This document shows positions 26,277 through 34,925 of a stretch of 49,005 nt of DNA, one piece after another. The position numbers were made by a program, and so were the translations under genes. Numbering within the stretch: the first letter of the stretch is position 1; every line of letters starts with the position of its first letter. The DNA lies in NCBI GenBank assembly GCA_027311705.1, contig DAICYJ010000225.1, positions 1-49,005 on the forward strand. Reading direction: 5' to 3'. The notes beneath the pieces are model-generated. The model had not been told where the DNA came from. It saw nothing but the letters and a program-made list of their open reading frames with translations, and made no database searches. The DNA comes from Novosphingobium sp. (GTDB lineage: Bacteria; Pseudomonadota; Alphaproteobacteria; Sphingomonadales; Sphingomonadaceae).

Positions 26277-27138
26277 AGAATTCCACCACGTGCGCCCAGG
26301 CTTCCTCGGCGGTTTCGACCGTGTGGAACAGGTTCAGGTCCTCGAAGTTGATCGTGCCCTCCTCGGCAATGGCGCGGAAATCAATGACCTTGTTCCAGTA
26401 GTCGCCGCCGAACAGCAGGATCGGGATGGGCTTCATCTTGCCGGTCTGGATCAGGGTGAGAAGCTCGAAGAATTCGTCGAACGTGCCGAACCCGCCGGGG
26501 AACACGGCAACCGCGCGGGCGCGCAGCAGGAAGTGCATCTTCCGCAGCGCGAAATAGTGGAACTGGAAAGACAGATGCGGCGTGACATAGGCGTTGGGCG
26601 CCTGTTCATGCGGCAGAACGATGTTCAGGCCGATCGATTCCGAGCCTGCTTCCTGCGCCCCGCGGTTGGCCGCTTCCATGATCGAAGGCCCGCCGCCCGA
26701 ACAGATCACGAATTGCCGCTGGCCTTCCTCGATCACCGCGCACTTGCTGGCGATGAAGGCCAGCTTGCGGGCCTCGTCATAGTACTTCGACTTGGCCACC
26801 AGCCGCTCGACCACGGCCTTGCGTTCGGGCGTGGTCGCGGTGGCGAGCGCGGCTTCGGCCATTTCCGGCGCGGGAATGCGGGCAGAGCCATACATCACCA
26901 GCGTCGATCCGATGCCCGCCTCATCAAGCAGCATATCGGGCTTGAGCAGTTCGAGCTGAAAGCGAACGGGCCGCAGTTCTTCGCGCAGCAGGAAATCGAC
27001 GTCGCGGAAGGCCAGCCGATAGGCCGGGTCCTGTTGCTGCGGAGTGGTGCGCGCCTGCGATTCCACAAAGCCTGCTTCCTGCTCGGCCTTGTAGAATTTG
27101 CGGTTGGTCAGTTCGTGGTTGGCTTCGTCTTCGGTCAT
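26257..27138 (-). CDS. LOG family protein (lysine decarboxylase-like Rossmann fold)
   Basis: The 293-residue protein carries the LOG signature PGGFGTFDE, with an upstream FVICSGGGPSIMEAANRGA nucleotide-binding loop. Short members hydrolyse cytokinin- or AMP-type ribosides to free base plus ribose-5-phosphate. This long form has an N-terminal extension of about 90 residues. ATG 27138 was chosen. A longer in-frame reading from 27219 would add a stretch of unclear value. Confidence 0.87.
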   Translation of the reverse strand: MTEDEANHELTNRKFYKAEQEAGFVESQARTTPQQQDPAYRLAFRDVDFLLREELRPVRFQLELLKPDMLLDEAGIGSTLVMYGSARIPAPEMAEAALATATTPERKAVVERLVAKSKYYDEARKLAFIASKCAVIEEGQRQFVICSGGGPSIMEAANRGAQEAGSESIGLNIVLPHEQAPNAYVTPHLSFQFHYFALRKMHFLLRARAVAVFPGGFGTFDEFFELLTLIQTGKMKPIPILLFGGDYWNKVIDFRAIAEEGTINFEDLNLFHTVETAEEAWAHVVEFYGLDCD

Positions 27139-27378
27139 GCCCCGCTGTCGCCTCCCGGCGTCAAATACGCAAGTTCGATCCAGTCCGGTGCGGAAATACG
27201 TGTTCATGCTGCAGTGCAATTAACGATCTATCGCACCTGCGAAACACCCTACGTCTTTGAAAGTGTTAACGCCGAAATGCGGGCCTTCATAGTTTTTTAA
27301 CCCGGTGTCCTAACCCGGTCCTAACAAGAAATATCAACGCGAAGTTGGGCAAATCGCTGTGGACCAAAGGAGTTCCCG

Positions 27379-27705
27379 ATGACCACCACCAAGCTGCTAA
27401 GCTCTTCGATCGCAATTGCCATAATCGTTTGCGCAGGAACGGCACAAGCCGGCACTGTGCGTTCGGGCGCAAGCCTGCCCAAGGCATCCTCTTCCAAATA
27501 CGCTTCCAACAAGGCACCCGGCAAAAGCTCGCACGGTTGGTCGGAAAGCCGCGGCAACAAGCGCGGACGTGACGATGACCATCATGGTCGCGGCCATGGT
27601 GGTCACGGCCATGGGCATGGCAATGGCCATGACGATCACGGCAATGGCCACGGCAATGGCCACGGCCATGGTCACGATCATGACGACGATACGCCCGGCT
27701 GCTGA
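27379..27705 (+). CDS. Small exported His/Gly-rich protein
   Basis: The 108-residue protein has a signal peptide (IAIAIIVCAGTAQA, cleavage likely after A24). The mature C-terminal half is a repeat of Gly-His with Asp and Asn (residues 66-104), with 14 histidines overall, ending DDDTPGC. It may bind nickel, zinc or copper in the periplasm, as other His-rich proteins do; no family was recognised. The ATG at 27379 has AAAGGAG seven bases upstream. Neighbours are a LOG gene upstream and a kinase gene downstream, convergent. Confidence 0.75.
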   Translation: MTTTKLLSSSIAIAIIVCAGTAQAGTVRSGASLPKASSSKYASNKAPGKSSHGWSESRGNKRGRDDDHHGRGHGGHGHGHGNGHDDHGNGHGNGHGHGHDHDDDTPGC

Positions 27706-27716
27706 ACCCTGCCGGA

Positions 27717-27764
27717 CGCAAGCAAGGGGCCAGTCCGTACGCGCGGGCCGGCTTCTTGCTTGCG
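27717..27764. terminator. Long hairpin between convergent genes
   Basis: CGCAAGCAAG (27717-27726) pairs perfectly with CTTGCTTGCG (27755-27764). The 28-base spacer is itself GC-rich with internal pairing. No T-run was seen. It sits 12 bp after the His-rich gene and 3 bp beyond the kinase stop, so it may end both transcripts. Confidence 0.5.
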
Positions 27765-27766
27765 TA

Positions 27767-30127
27767 TCAGCGGGCGCAGTTGCGGGCCAGCCGTTCTTTC
27801 ACCAGCTTCACGTTGTTGGCCATGTCGAGCGCCATCAGCAGGCCCCGGCGTGAAAGGTCGGCGTACAGTTGCATGGTTTCGCGATCGGCGGCGCAGGCTT
27901 CCTTGCGGCGGCCAACGGCGTCCAGGGTCTCGCCCACCAGCACGTGATCGAACACCAGATCGCGGGTGCGCCGTGGTGACGGATCGGCAGCCTGTCGTCG
28001 CGCGTCTTCTTCGCGGACTTGCGCAAGCAGCGCCAGCGCCGCGTCGGTTTGCCCGCCAAGCCCCAGCGCCTGTGCACGGGCATTGCGCACCACGCGCAGC
28101 CGCCGCTGCGCTTCGTCGTCGGCAGGATCGAAGGCGACGGCGGCCAGTGCATCGGTCTCGGCCGGGCCGAGCACGGCAAGCGCCTCGCCGGCGCGGTCCA
28201 ATTCGAGCAGGTTCATCGCCAGTTCCCACCCGGCCACCGTGGCCGCACCGCGCAGGAACGGGTCGTCTGGCCGCAGTGCGCGCAGTGCGCGCAGGAAATT
28301 CGCCCGCTCGCGGTAGATCCGCAGGGATTCGCGCGTATCGCCGCTGTAATAGACGCCTTCCGCCTTGGCCCCCAGCAGGTGGAAGCGGTCCATGCCGTCT
28401 TCGAACGTCGTGCCTGTCCCGATCAGCGCCAGACCGGCATCGGCCATGGCGATCTGATCGGCAAAGCGGCCCTGCCAGCCGTTCAGGTCGGCCAGAACCC
28501 GCGCGCGAGCCCGGGCCACCATCGCATCGGGTGCGGGCAGGCTGCGGAATACAGCGTCGGCCCGCCGGGCCAGCCGTTCGGCGTCGGCCTGATCGCCCTT
28601 CATCCACGCGGCGAGGCCCACTCGTTCGTAAAGCACATGCGCCAGCAGCGTTCGCGCTGGCGTTCCGGGAATTGGTGTGAGCAGTGCCTCTGCCTTGCGC
28701 AAGTTGGCCTCGGCACGTTGCGGTTGGGCGAGGTTGGGGCGGCCGGCGCGGCCCTGCACTTGCGCCAGCCGCAACAACCCGTCGGCCGTCTCAATGCGCA
28801 CTTCGTCCGATGCCCCGCGGCTGGAGGACAGCCGTTCGAGATAGGTCTGTGCCGCCGCCGCCGTTTCGGCGCGCAGCCGCAACGCGCCGGGCATGGCTTC
28901 CAGCCGGGGCATCAGGGTGCCGATCATGTAGCGCGCCGCGCCGCGCGCATCGGCAAAGCGGGCCTCCGCCTCGGTCCGTTCAGCATCGGCGCGCCAGTAG
29001 AACAGGGTGCTGACCACGGTGGTGCCGGCCAGCAGCGCGATCAGTGCCGCCGTCAGGGCGATGCCGCGCCGGTGCCGACGCGCGAAAAGCCCAGCAAAAT
29101 ATCCCCACGACGCATCCGCCCGCGCGCGCACGGGCAAGTGCGCACCGAACCGGCGGATGTCCTCGATCAGGCCGGCAACGTCGGGATAGCGGTCCCCCGG
29201 TGCCACCGACAGCGCGCGCCCGGCGATGGCCGCAAGGTCGCCTTCCAGCCAGCCCTGCGGCAGCCGGGCGCCCGGCACGCAAGGCTGATCGCCGATTGGC
29301 GCGCGCCCTGCCAGCATCTCCACCATCAACATGCCCAGCCCGAACACATCGCTGGCCACCGTCGGCGGGGCACCGCCGCTGCGTTCGGGGGCGGCATAGG
29401 CGCGGGTGAGGGGGGAAGGGGCGGTGCCCGTCTCGCGCCCGATGTCGTCGACCAGCCGGGCGATGCCAAAGTCGAGGAGATGGACCGATCCATCCCCGCT
29501 CATCAACACATTGCCGGGCTTGATATCGGCGTGGATCACCAGCGCGCGATGGGCGTGGGCCACCGCCTCGCACACCGAGGCAAAGGCCGACAGCCGCGTT
29601 TCCAGCGTGGCGTCTGTGCGTGCCAGTGCTTCGGTGATGGGCAAACCGTCGATGAAGTCCATTGCCAGCCACGGCCGATCGGCATGTTCTCCGCCATCAA
29701 GGATGCGGACGATGGCCGGGTGGCGCAGCCGTGCCAGGATGCGGCGTTCCTCCGCAAAGCGTTCGCGCGCGGCATCGGTGGCGATGTCGCCCCGTATCAG
29801 CTTGATCGCCACGGTCTGCTGGAACAGCCCGTCGTCGCGCTCGGCCTTCACCACCGTGCCCATGCCGCCGCGCGCGATCTCGCCCGTCACGCGATAGGGG
29901 CCGATCCGCTCCGCCACCACGTCGTCCAGTCCGAAGGCGTGGACGAAGCTTTCGGTATGGAGAAACGGCGCGTCGCCGCCATCGAGCGCCAGCAGATGAT
30001 CCACGCGCGTGCGCAACGCCGCATCGTCATCGCACAGTGCTTCGATCAGGCGGCTGCGGCTGGCGGGGTCGTCATGCCCCAGCGCTTGCTCGATGATGGA
30101 CAGCGCGCGGGTTTCGATCGAGGTCAT
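27767..30127 (-). CDS. Serine/threonine protein kinase with TPR-like C-terminus
   Basis: The 786-residue protein has a PknB-type kinase domain (about 77-330): glycine loop GEIARGGMGTVVKAE, K109 (VAIKLI), catalytic loop HADIKPGNVL and DFG at 219-221. The catalytic loop is HAD rather than the usual HRD; D201 is kept. A membrane segment (about 355-377) is followed by a roughly 400-residue helical, TPR-like region. It is linked, 13 bp apart, to an ECF-like sigma factor upstream, a common arrangement in which the kinase may control the sigma factor. The ATG at 30127 is the start. Confidence 0.9.
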   Translation of the reverse strand: MTSIETRALSIIEQALGHDDPASRSRLIEALCDDDAALRTRVDHLLALDGGDAPFLHTESFVHAFGLDDVVAERIGPYRVTGEIARGGMGTVVKAERDDGLFQQTVAIKLIRGDIATDAARERFAEERRILARLRHPAIVRILDGGEHADRPWLAMDFIDGLPITEALARTDATLETRLSAFASVCEAVAHAHRALVIHADIKPGNVLMSGDGSVHLLDFGIARLVDDIGRETGTAPSPLTRAYAAPERSGGAPPTVASDVFGLGMLMVEMLAGRAPIGDQPCVPGARLPQGWLEGDLAAIAGRALSVAPGDRYPDVAGLIEDIRRFGAHLPVRARADASWGYFAGLFARRHRRGIALTAALIALLAGTTVVSTLFYWRADAERTEAEARFADARGAARYMIGTLMPRLEAMPGALRLRAETAAAAQTYLERLSSSRGASDEVRIETADGLLRLAQVQGRAGRPNLAQPQRAEANLRKAEALLTPIPGTPARTLLAHVLYERVGLAAWMKGDQADAERLARRADAVFRSLPAPDAMVARARARVLADLNGWQGRFADQIAMADAGLALIGTGTTFEDGMDRFHLLGAKAEGVYYSGDTRESLRIYRERANFLRALRALRPDDPFLRGAATVAGWELAMNLLELDRAGEALAVLGPAETDALAAVAFDPADDEAQRRLRVVRNARAQALGLGGQTDAALALLAQVREEDARRQAADPSPRRTRDLVFDHVLVGETLDAVGRRKEACAADRETMQLYADLSRRGLLMALDMANNVKLVKERLARNCAR

Positions 30128-30140
30128 GCGCTGGCCCCGG

Positions 30141-30677
30141 TCACACCGGCTGCAATTCGCTCGCCAGCCACAGGCGCGCGGCCTTCCAGCGGCGCTTCAC
30201 CGTGCTTTCCGATTCCTGCCACAGCTCGGCAATCTCCGGCACGCTCAACCCCACGAAGAAGCGCAGTTCCACCAGCCGGGCCATGTCGGGAGAGGCTGCC
30301 TCCAGCCGCACCAGCGCGGCGTCGAGAGCTTCCACATCGAATCCCGGATCGCCATCGGTGCCCGCAATCGTGACATCGGGAGCCTGCCGTTTGCGCGCCC
30401 GGCGCTGGCGGATCGCGTCGATCATCGCCTGCCGCAGGATCCGTGCGCCGGTGGCGAAGAAGTGCTGGCGATCCGCCCAGGTCATCCGGTCCAGTCGGAT
30501 CACCCGCAGCGCCGCCTCGTTCACCAGTTCGGTCGGCTGGATCGTGAGGAACGGAGCCTCGCGCCGCAACAGCCGCGCCGCCGCCAGTCGCAGATCGTCG
30601 TAGACTGACGCCAGCATGGCATCGCGCTCCGCCGCCGAAGCGGGACTGATCGACGCCTGCTCTTCCTGTCCGGCCAT
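30141..30677 (-). CDS. ECF-like RNA polymerase sigma factor (kinase-associated type)
   Basis: The 178-residue protein belongs to the extracytoplasmic sigma-like group that sits next to Ser/Thr kinases. Region 2 is LASVYDDLRLAAARLLRRE and the TELVNEAALRVIR segment. Region 4 (about 120-175) contains ELRFFVGLSVPEIAELWQ and ESTVKRRWKAARLWL. The ATG at 30677 was chosen, with AGGAGG 11 bases upstream. A GTG six bases before it is better spaced from AGGAGG and is equally possible. Its targets are unknown; the adjacent secreted-protein genes are candidates. Confidence 0.88.
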   Translation of the reverse strand: MAGQEEQASISPASAAERDAMLASVYDDLRLAAARLLRREAPFLTIQPTELVNEAALRVIRLDRMTWADRQHFFATGARILRQAMIDAIRQRRARKRQAPDVTIAGTDGDPGFDVEALDAALVRLEAASPDMARLVELRFFVGLSVPEIAELWQESESTVKRRWKAARLWLASELQPV

Positions 30678-30732
30678 CTCCACCCGAACCTCCTGTCCGG
30701 AAGGATACGGGGGATTGGCGCAGCTTGGCAAT

Positions 30733-30780
30733 CAGTGCTTTGGCAGGTGCTTTGCCACGGGCTTTGCCACGGGCTTTGGC
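30733..30780 (-). repeat. Four tandem 12-bp repeats upstream of the sigma gene
   Basis: Four units of twelve bases (30733-30744, 30745-30756, 30757-30768, 30769-30780) share the pattern GCTTTGCC or GCTTTGGC. The two middle-to-right units differ by one base. They lie between the sigma gene start and the RTX gene stop. Confidence 0.7.
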
Positions 30781-30833
30781 CGGTGCGCTCGCCCACCCGG
30801 CGGTTAACCTGCTGCGCACGGCCGCCGATGCCG

Positions 30834-33533
30834 TCAGAACACGAGGATGTCGGAAGCGTCCAGCGTGGGATGGCCGTCCAGAATGGCGATTTTGATCTGC
30901 GCCTGTGACCCCGTTCCATCGGGATCATAGTACAGCGCGCCAGAGGTGCTGTCGTAAATCAGGCGGTCGCCGGCATCGGCGGCCTGCTTGCCGATGGTGA
31001 ATTCAGCCGGGTTAAATGGAGTGGATGCGATGCCGCCGAAGTAATAGCGTTCAAACTGCAGGTGATCGACGCCGTGGACAAAATCGCGGATCTTGTCGAC
31101 GCCGTTGTCTGCCGCAAACGTGCCCGAAAATCGGAACGTGTCGCTGCCGCTGCCGCCGATCAGCGTGTCGTTGCCTTCGTTGCCGATCAGCACATCGTCG
31201 CCCCCGCCGCCGGTAATGGTATCCTTGCCTGCCAGGCCCCTCAACAGGTTGGCCGCGCTGTTGCCGTAAATGCTGTTGCCGATCTGGTTTCCGGTTCCGT
31301 CGATCGCCGCGCTGCCGGTGAGCACCATGACTTCGATGTTGGCATTGAGCGTGGCCGTGGCCGAAGCCCGCACCGTGTCTGTGCCTTCGCCGACCTGTTC
31401 GTTAATCTGGTCGTTTACATTGTCGACGTAGTACGTGTCGTTGCCGGTGCCCCCGAGCATGTAATCGCCGCCCACTCCGCCGTCGATCCGGTCGTTGCCG
31501 CCAAGCCCGCGCAACTCGTTGTAGCCGTCGCCGCCCTTGAGCAGGTTGGCGCTTTCGTTGCCGACGCCGTAATAGGCGCTGCCCCGCAGGATGAGGGTTT
31601 CGACATTGTCCGCCAACGTGAGGTTGACCGTGGCCACGACGGTGTCCGCCCCCTGGCCGACCGCCTCGATCACCTTGTCTTCGGCAACGTCCACATAATA
31701 AGTATCGTTACCCAGCCCGCCCGTCATGCTGTCGATGCCGCCTCGCCCGTCGAGCGTATCGTTGCCGCCCAGCCCCGTCAGTGCATTGGCTCCCGCATTG
31801 CCGAAAAGCCGGTCGGCAAACGCGGAACCGGACAGATTTTCGACACCGCTGAAGCTGTCGCCAGCCGCATCGCCGCCTTTGCCCTTGCCGCTGGTGAGAT
31901 CGACGATGACGTTGTCGGCGCTGGCCTGATACGTGGCGGTATCGCTGCCGCCTCCGCCGATCAGATAGTCAGCGCCGGTGCCGCCGGCCAGCGTATCGTT
32001 GCCTTCGCCGCCGGCTAGCGTATCCGCACCTGCATCGCCGTTCAGCACGTCGTTGTCGTTGCCGCCTTCCAGTCGGTCGTTGCCGTTGCCGCCCGAAAGG
32101 GTATCCGCCCCTTGCCACCCGGTGATCAGATCGTTGCCCGCGCCGCCGGTGTGCGTATCGGCATTGGCCGAACCGCCAAAGCTCTCCCCGGTGATGCCTG
32201 CCCCGGTCGAAAAGCGTTCGATCGCGGTGTGGTTCAGGTTGAAGCTCGGAAAATCGGGGTTCGGGCGCGCATCATTGTAGACAACGTCGACCGTGCCATC
32301 GGTGCGCACGGCAAGATCCTGAATGCCGAAGTTCTGCCCCGGCACCGCAGCCGCCGCATTGACGCGCTGGGTATCGATGGTGCCGCCGCCTGCGGCGATC
32401 AAACCAAGGTAGGCATCGACTTGTGCGGTGCCGTTCACCCCATAGGTCCCATCCTGGAAGGCGACGGCAATCCGTCCGTCGGGCAAGGCCTCGCCCCAGA
32501 CATACTTGGTGATGTTGCCCATGTCCGTGCCGCGATGGAGAAACTCCAGCGCGTCCGACACGGGATTGCCCGCCGCGTCGAAGTAGCGGACCTTGCTGTC
32601 CCACCCATCGAACCGCTTGCCGCCGAACACTCCGGCATCGGCGACGTAGCTGTTTTCGGTCCAGATCACGGCAAAGCCGCCGTTCGGCAGCTTCACCACA
32701 TTGGCGCCGGTGCTTCCGTCGATGGAACTGAAACCGCCCATGCCGCCGTCGTTGCCGGTGTAGAGCGGGATCTGCTCCACCCGCACCGGCGTGCCGGGGG
32801 CACCCGCGCCGCGCGCGACCTGAACGGTCAGCGTATACTGCCCGTGATACCCGCCTGCATCCTGCCCGATCTCCAGCCGGTCGAGCATCACATAAGCGAC
32901 CGATCCGCCCTTCAGCGTGTCGCTGTCATAGATGAACTGGGTGTCTGCCTGCCGTGTCGTGGTGGTGCCGTTGATCGTATACGGGGCGGTGGAGGAAATG
33001 TCGGAAGGGGCCAGCGCTTGGCCGGTTGCGTCGAAGTACCGGACGCGCACGTCGCTCGCCGCGCTGATGGTGCCCGATTGCGGTCCGTTGGAATTGTAGG
33101 TGATCGGCACTTGCGTGGCACCAAAGGCATCCGACGACCATGTGAGGACGAACCCGCCGTTCTTCGTCGGAGTAACGGTGTAGCCGGTTCCGGAAAGCGA
33201 ATTGTTGTCCTGCTCGTTCATCGGCGTGATCTGGTCGCTCATGGCCTGGCCGGCGGCGTCGAAGGTCTGGATGCGCACGCCGCGTCCCAGCCCGGCATGC
33301 TCGGTGCCGTAAATGACGAAGCCGCCGCCGCTCAACTGCTGGATGTTGCCGTAGGCAAAATTGCCGATCGACCAATCGGGCGCAACCGTGGTGCGAATGC
33401 CGGCGGTGTCGAGAGACGAAATCCATTGCCCGTTCGCCGCCGTCCGCACCAGCAGGTCGGCGCGTTTTCCGGCATCAATCTGCGCATCGTAACCGGCACC
33501 CAGATCGAGGGAGTTCATGTGGATCATCGTCAT
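30834..33533 (-). CDS. Large RTX (hemolysin-type calcium-binding repeat) protein
   Basis: The 899-residue protein has an N-terminal region (about 1-450) with recurrent GGF-V-I/L-W-type strands, like a propeller or repeat array (GGFVIYGTEHAG, GGFVLTWSSDAFG, GGFAVIWTENSY). It then has RTX nonapeptide arrays of GGxGNDxL type at about 460-530, 585-610, 678-701 and 768-800. The C-terminus (SGSDTFRF, then LDASDILVF) matches type I-secreted RTX proteins. No type I secretion genes are next to it. Calcium probably drives folding outside the cell. The ATG at 33533 has AAGGAG seven bases upstream. Confidence 0.9.
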   Translation of the reverse strand: MTMIHMNSLDLGAGYDAQIDAGKRADLLVRTAANGQWISSLDTAGIRTTVAPDWSIGNFAYGNIQQLSGGGFVIYGTEHAGLGRGVRIQTFDAAGQAMSDQITPMNEQDNNSLSGTGYTVTPTKNGGFVLTWSSDAFGATQVPITYNSNGPQSGTISAASDVRVRYFDATGQALAPSDISSTAPYTINGTTTTRQADTQFIYDSDTLKGGSVAYVMLDRLEIGQDAGGYHGQYTLTVQVARGAGAPGTPVRVEQIPLYTGNDGGMGGFSSIDGSTGANVVKLPNGGFAVIWTENSYVADAGVFGGKRFDGWDSKVRYFDAAGNPVSDALEFLHRGTDMGNITKYVWGEALPDGRIAVAFQDGTYGVNGTAQVDAYLGLIAAGGGTIDTQRVNAAAAVPGQNFGIQDLAVRTDGTVDVVYNDARPNPDFPSFNLNHTAIERFSTGAGITGESFGGSANADTHTGGAGNDLITGWQGADTLSGGNGNDRLEGGNDNDVLNGDAGADTLAGGEGNDTLAGGTGADYLIGGGGSDTATYQASADNVIVDLTSGKGKGGDAAGDSFSGVENLSGSAFADRLFGNAGANALTGLGGNDTLDGRGGIDSMTGGLGNDTYYVDVAEDKVIEAVGQGADTVVATVNLTLADNVETLILRGSAYYGVGNESANLLKGGDGYNELRGLGGNDRIDGGVGGDYMLGGTGNDTYYVDNVNDQINEQVGEGTDTVRASATATLNANIEVMVLTGSAAIDGTGNQIGNSIYGNSAANLLRGLAGKDTITGGGGDDVLIGNEGNDTLIGGSGSDTFRFSGTFAADNGVDKIRDFVHGVDHLQFERYYFGGIASTPFNPAEFTIGKQAADAGDRLIYDSTSGALYYDPDGTGSQAQIKIAILDGHPTLDASDILVF

Positions 33534-33641
33534 AGGTCCGCTCCTTGCCCACGAACGCCTTTGGTCCGTTCACAAGGCTAAGGCGCAAGGCGCGGGGAAA
33601 CCGGTTCAGTCGCCGAAGATTTTTTTAAAATCCAGATACGA

Positions 33642-33673
33642 AAAAGGGCGGCTCCCCCCGAAGCCGCCCTTTT
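33642..33673 (-). terminator. Strong terminator of the PEP-CTERM gene
   Basis: AAAAGGGCGGCT (33642-33653) pairs perfectly with AGCCGCCCTTTT (33662-33673). On the minus strand a T-run follows. It is 43 bp downstream of the PEP-CTERM stop. Confidence 0.85.
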
Positions 33674-33716
33674 CCGAACACCCACTGGAGAGAGGGCTGG
33701 TATGTCGCTTGGTCGA

Positions 33717-34712
33717 TCAGGCGGCGGGTGCGGCACCCTTGCCATAACGGCGGCGGGCGACGAGGCCCGCGGCAGCCGCGCCGAACAGCAGCAGCATCGA
33801 TGGTTCGGGCACTTCGGTGCCGCCATTGGTGGTACCACCGTTCGTGGTGCCGCCGTTGGTCGTGCCACCATTGGTGGTTCCACCGGTCGTCGTGGTGGTG
33901 CTGGTACTGCCGTTCGAGGACGACGAGGTCGAGCTGGAGGTCGACGACGACGTGCTGCTCGATGTGGAAGAGCTGGTGCTGACGTTGCCCGAGCTGGTCG
34001 ACGTGGACGAACTGCTGGTGACCGCGCCCGACGAGGTCGAGACATTGCCCGAGGACGTCGATACATTGCCCGACGAAGTGGACACGTTCCCGCTCGAAGT
34101 GCTGACATTGCCCGACGAGGTCGAGGTGCTGCTGGTGACCGCGCCCGAGCTGGTCGAGACGTTGCCGCTCGACGTCGAGGTCGAAATGCCGCCGCTGGAG
34201 GTCGAGGTCGATCCGCCGGAGGACGAGGTCGAGCCACCCGACGACGAGGTGGAACCGCCGGACGTCGAGGTCGAACCGGTGCTGGTGGACGAAACCACGA
34301 CGCTGCCGCCGCCACCGCCACCGCCGCCACCGAAGAAGCCGCCGAAGAAACCGCCGCCAAAGCCACCGATGGGGCCGCCGCCGATCACCACGGGAACGGC
34401 ACCGCCGCCACCGCCGCCCATCTGCTGCGGCGGCATCGGGGGCATATAGGGCACGGGCACCATGGCCATCTGCTGCGGCGCTTCGCACGAGCGGGTGACC
34501 GTGGTCTTCACGATGCGGCGGGCGCGGTGCACCTCACGCGGCGCGGCGCGGCGGGCGACGACGCGCGGCTTCGCCTGCTTCACCTTGATCGGCTTCACAT
34601 GGTGGATCTCGCCCGAAGACGGGGCTTCCGACACGTGGACGGCACCGCCGCCAAGGACCGCTCCACCTGCTGCGCAGGCCGCCAGTTTCACCAATGCCAT
34701 CCGTACCGACAT
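33717..34712 (-). CDS. PEP-CTERM protein with Ser/Thr/Gly repeat core
   Basis: The 331-residue protein has a hydrophobic N-terminus (MALVKLAACAAGGAVLGGG), a basic stretch (about 40-70), and a Gly/Phe stretch. About 150 residues of repeats follow, built from GNVSTSS, GGSTSSS and TNGGT-like units. It ends VPEPSMLLLFGAAAAGLVARRRYGK (in two parts: VPEPSMLLLFGAAA and AGLVARRRYGK), a PEP-CTERM sorting signal for an exosortase. The mature protein is probably an extracellular or surface matrix component. The repeat region is expected to be heavily O-glycosylated if like other PEP-CTERM proteins (inference). No exosortase gene lies in the window. Confidence 0.85.
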   Translation of the reverse strand: MSVRMALVKLAACAAGGAVLGGGAVHVSEAPSSGEIHHVKPIKVKQAKPRVVARRAAPREVHRARRIVKTTVTRSCEAPQQMAMVPVPYMPPMPPQQMGGGGGGAVPVVIGGGPIGGFGGGFFGGFFGGGGGGGGGSVVVSSTSTGSTSTSGGSTSSSGGSTSSSGGSTSTSSGGISTSTSSGNVSTSSGAVTSSTSTSSGNVSTSSGNVSTSSGNVSTSSGNVSTSSGAVTSSSSTSTSSGNVSTSSSTSSSTSSSTSSSTSSSSNGSTSTTTTTGGTTNGGTTNGGTTNGGTTNGGTEVPEPSMLLLFGAAAAGLVARRRYGKGAAPAA

Positions 34713-34925
34713 GTTCGTTGCTCTCGCTGCTTCCCCTGGAAGGCCCTAGCCGATCTGCCGTTAACAGATGGCCACTGCCTTTCCTGACAACTCGATCAAC
34801 GCAGATCGGGATGGCAGCGGCAATGGCGTTAACCGTGATTCATGCCCCGGAAGTGTGCCTAAATGCGCCGCATCGGGCCCTGCGGTTAACTGTGTCCCAA
34901 AGTGGAACCGAATCCCGCGCCGGGT

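Noticed and set aside
27397..27681. Met/Val/Ala-rich frame of 94 codons on the minus strand
   Set aside because: It is the antisense of the Gly-His repeat, where CAT codons read as ATG; the plus strand has the ribosome binding site and signal peptide.
28019..30373. Open frame of 784 codons on the plus strand opposite the kinase gene
   Set aside because: It mirrors a clear kinase on the other strand, has no recognised motif, and composition is that of a shadow frame.
33800..34300. Repeated short units resembling a CRISPR-like array
   Set aside because: The units are in-frame, uneven and without unique spacers; they are protein repeats.
33817..34449. Val/Pro/Glu/Asp-rich frame of 210 codons on the plus strand
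   Set aside because: It is the reverse reading of the Ser/Thr/Gly repeats of the PEP-CTERM gene and simply copies their periodicity.
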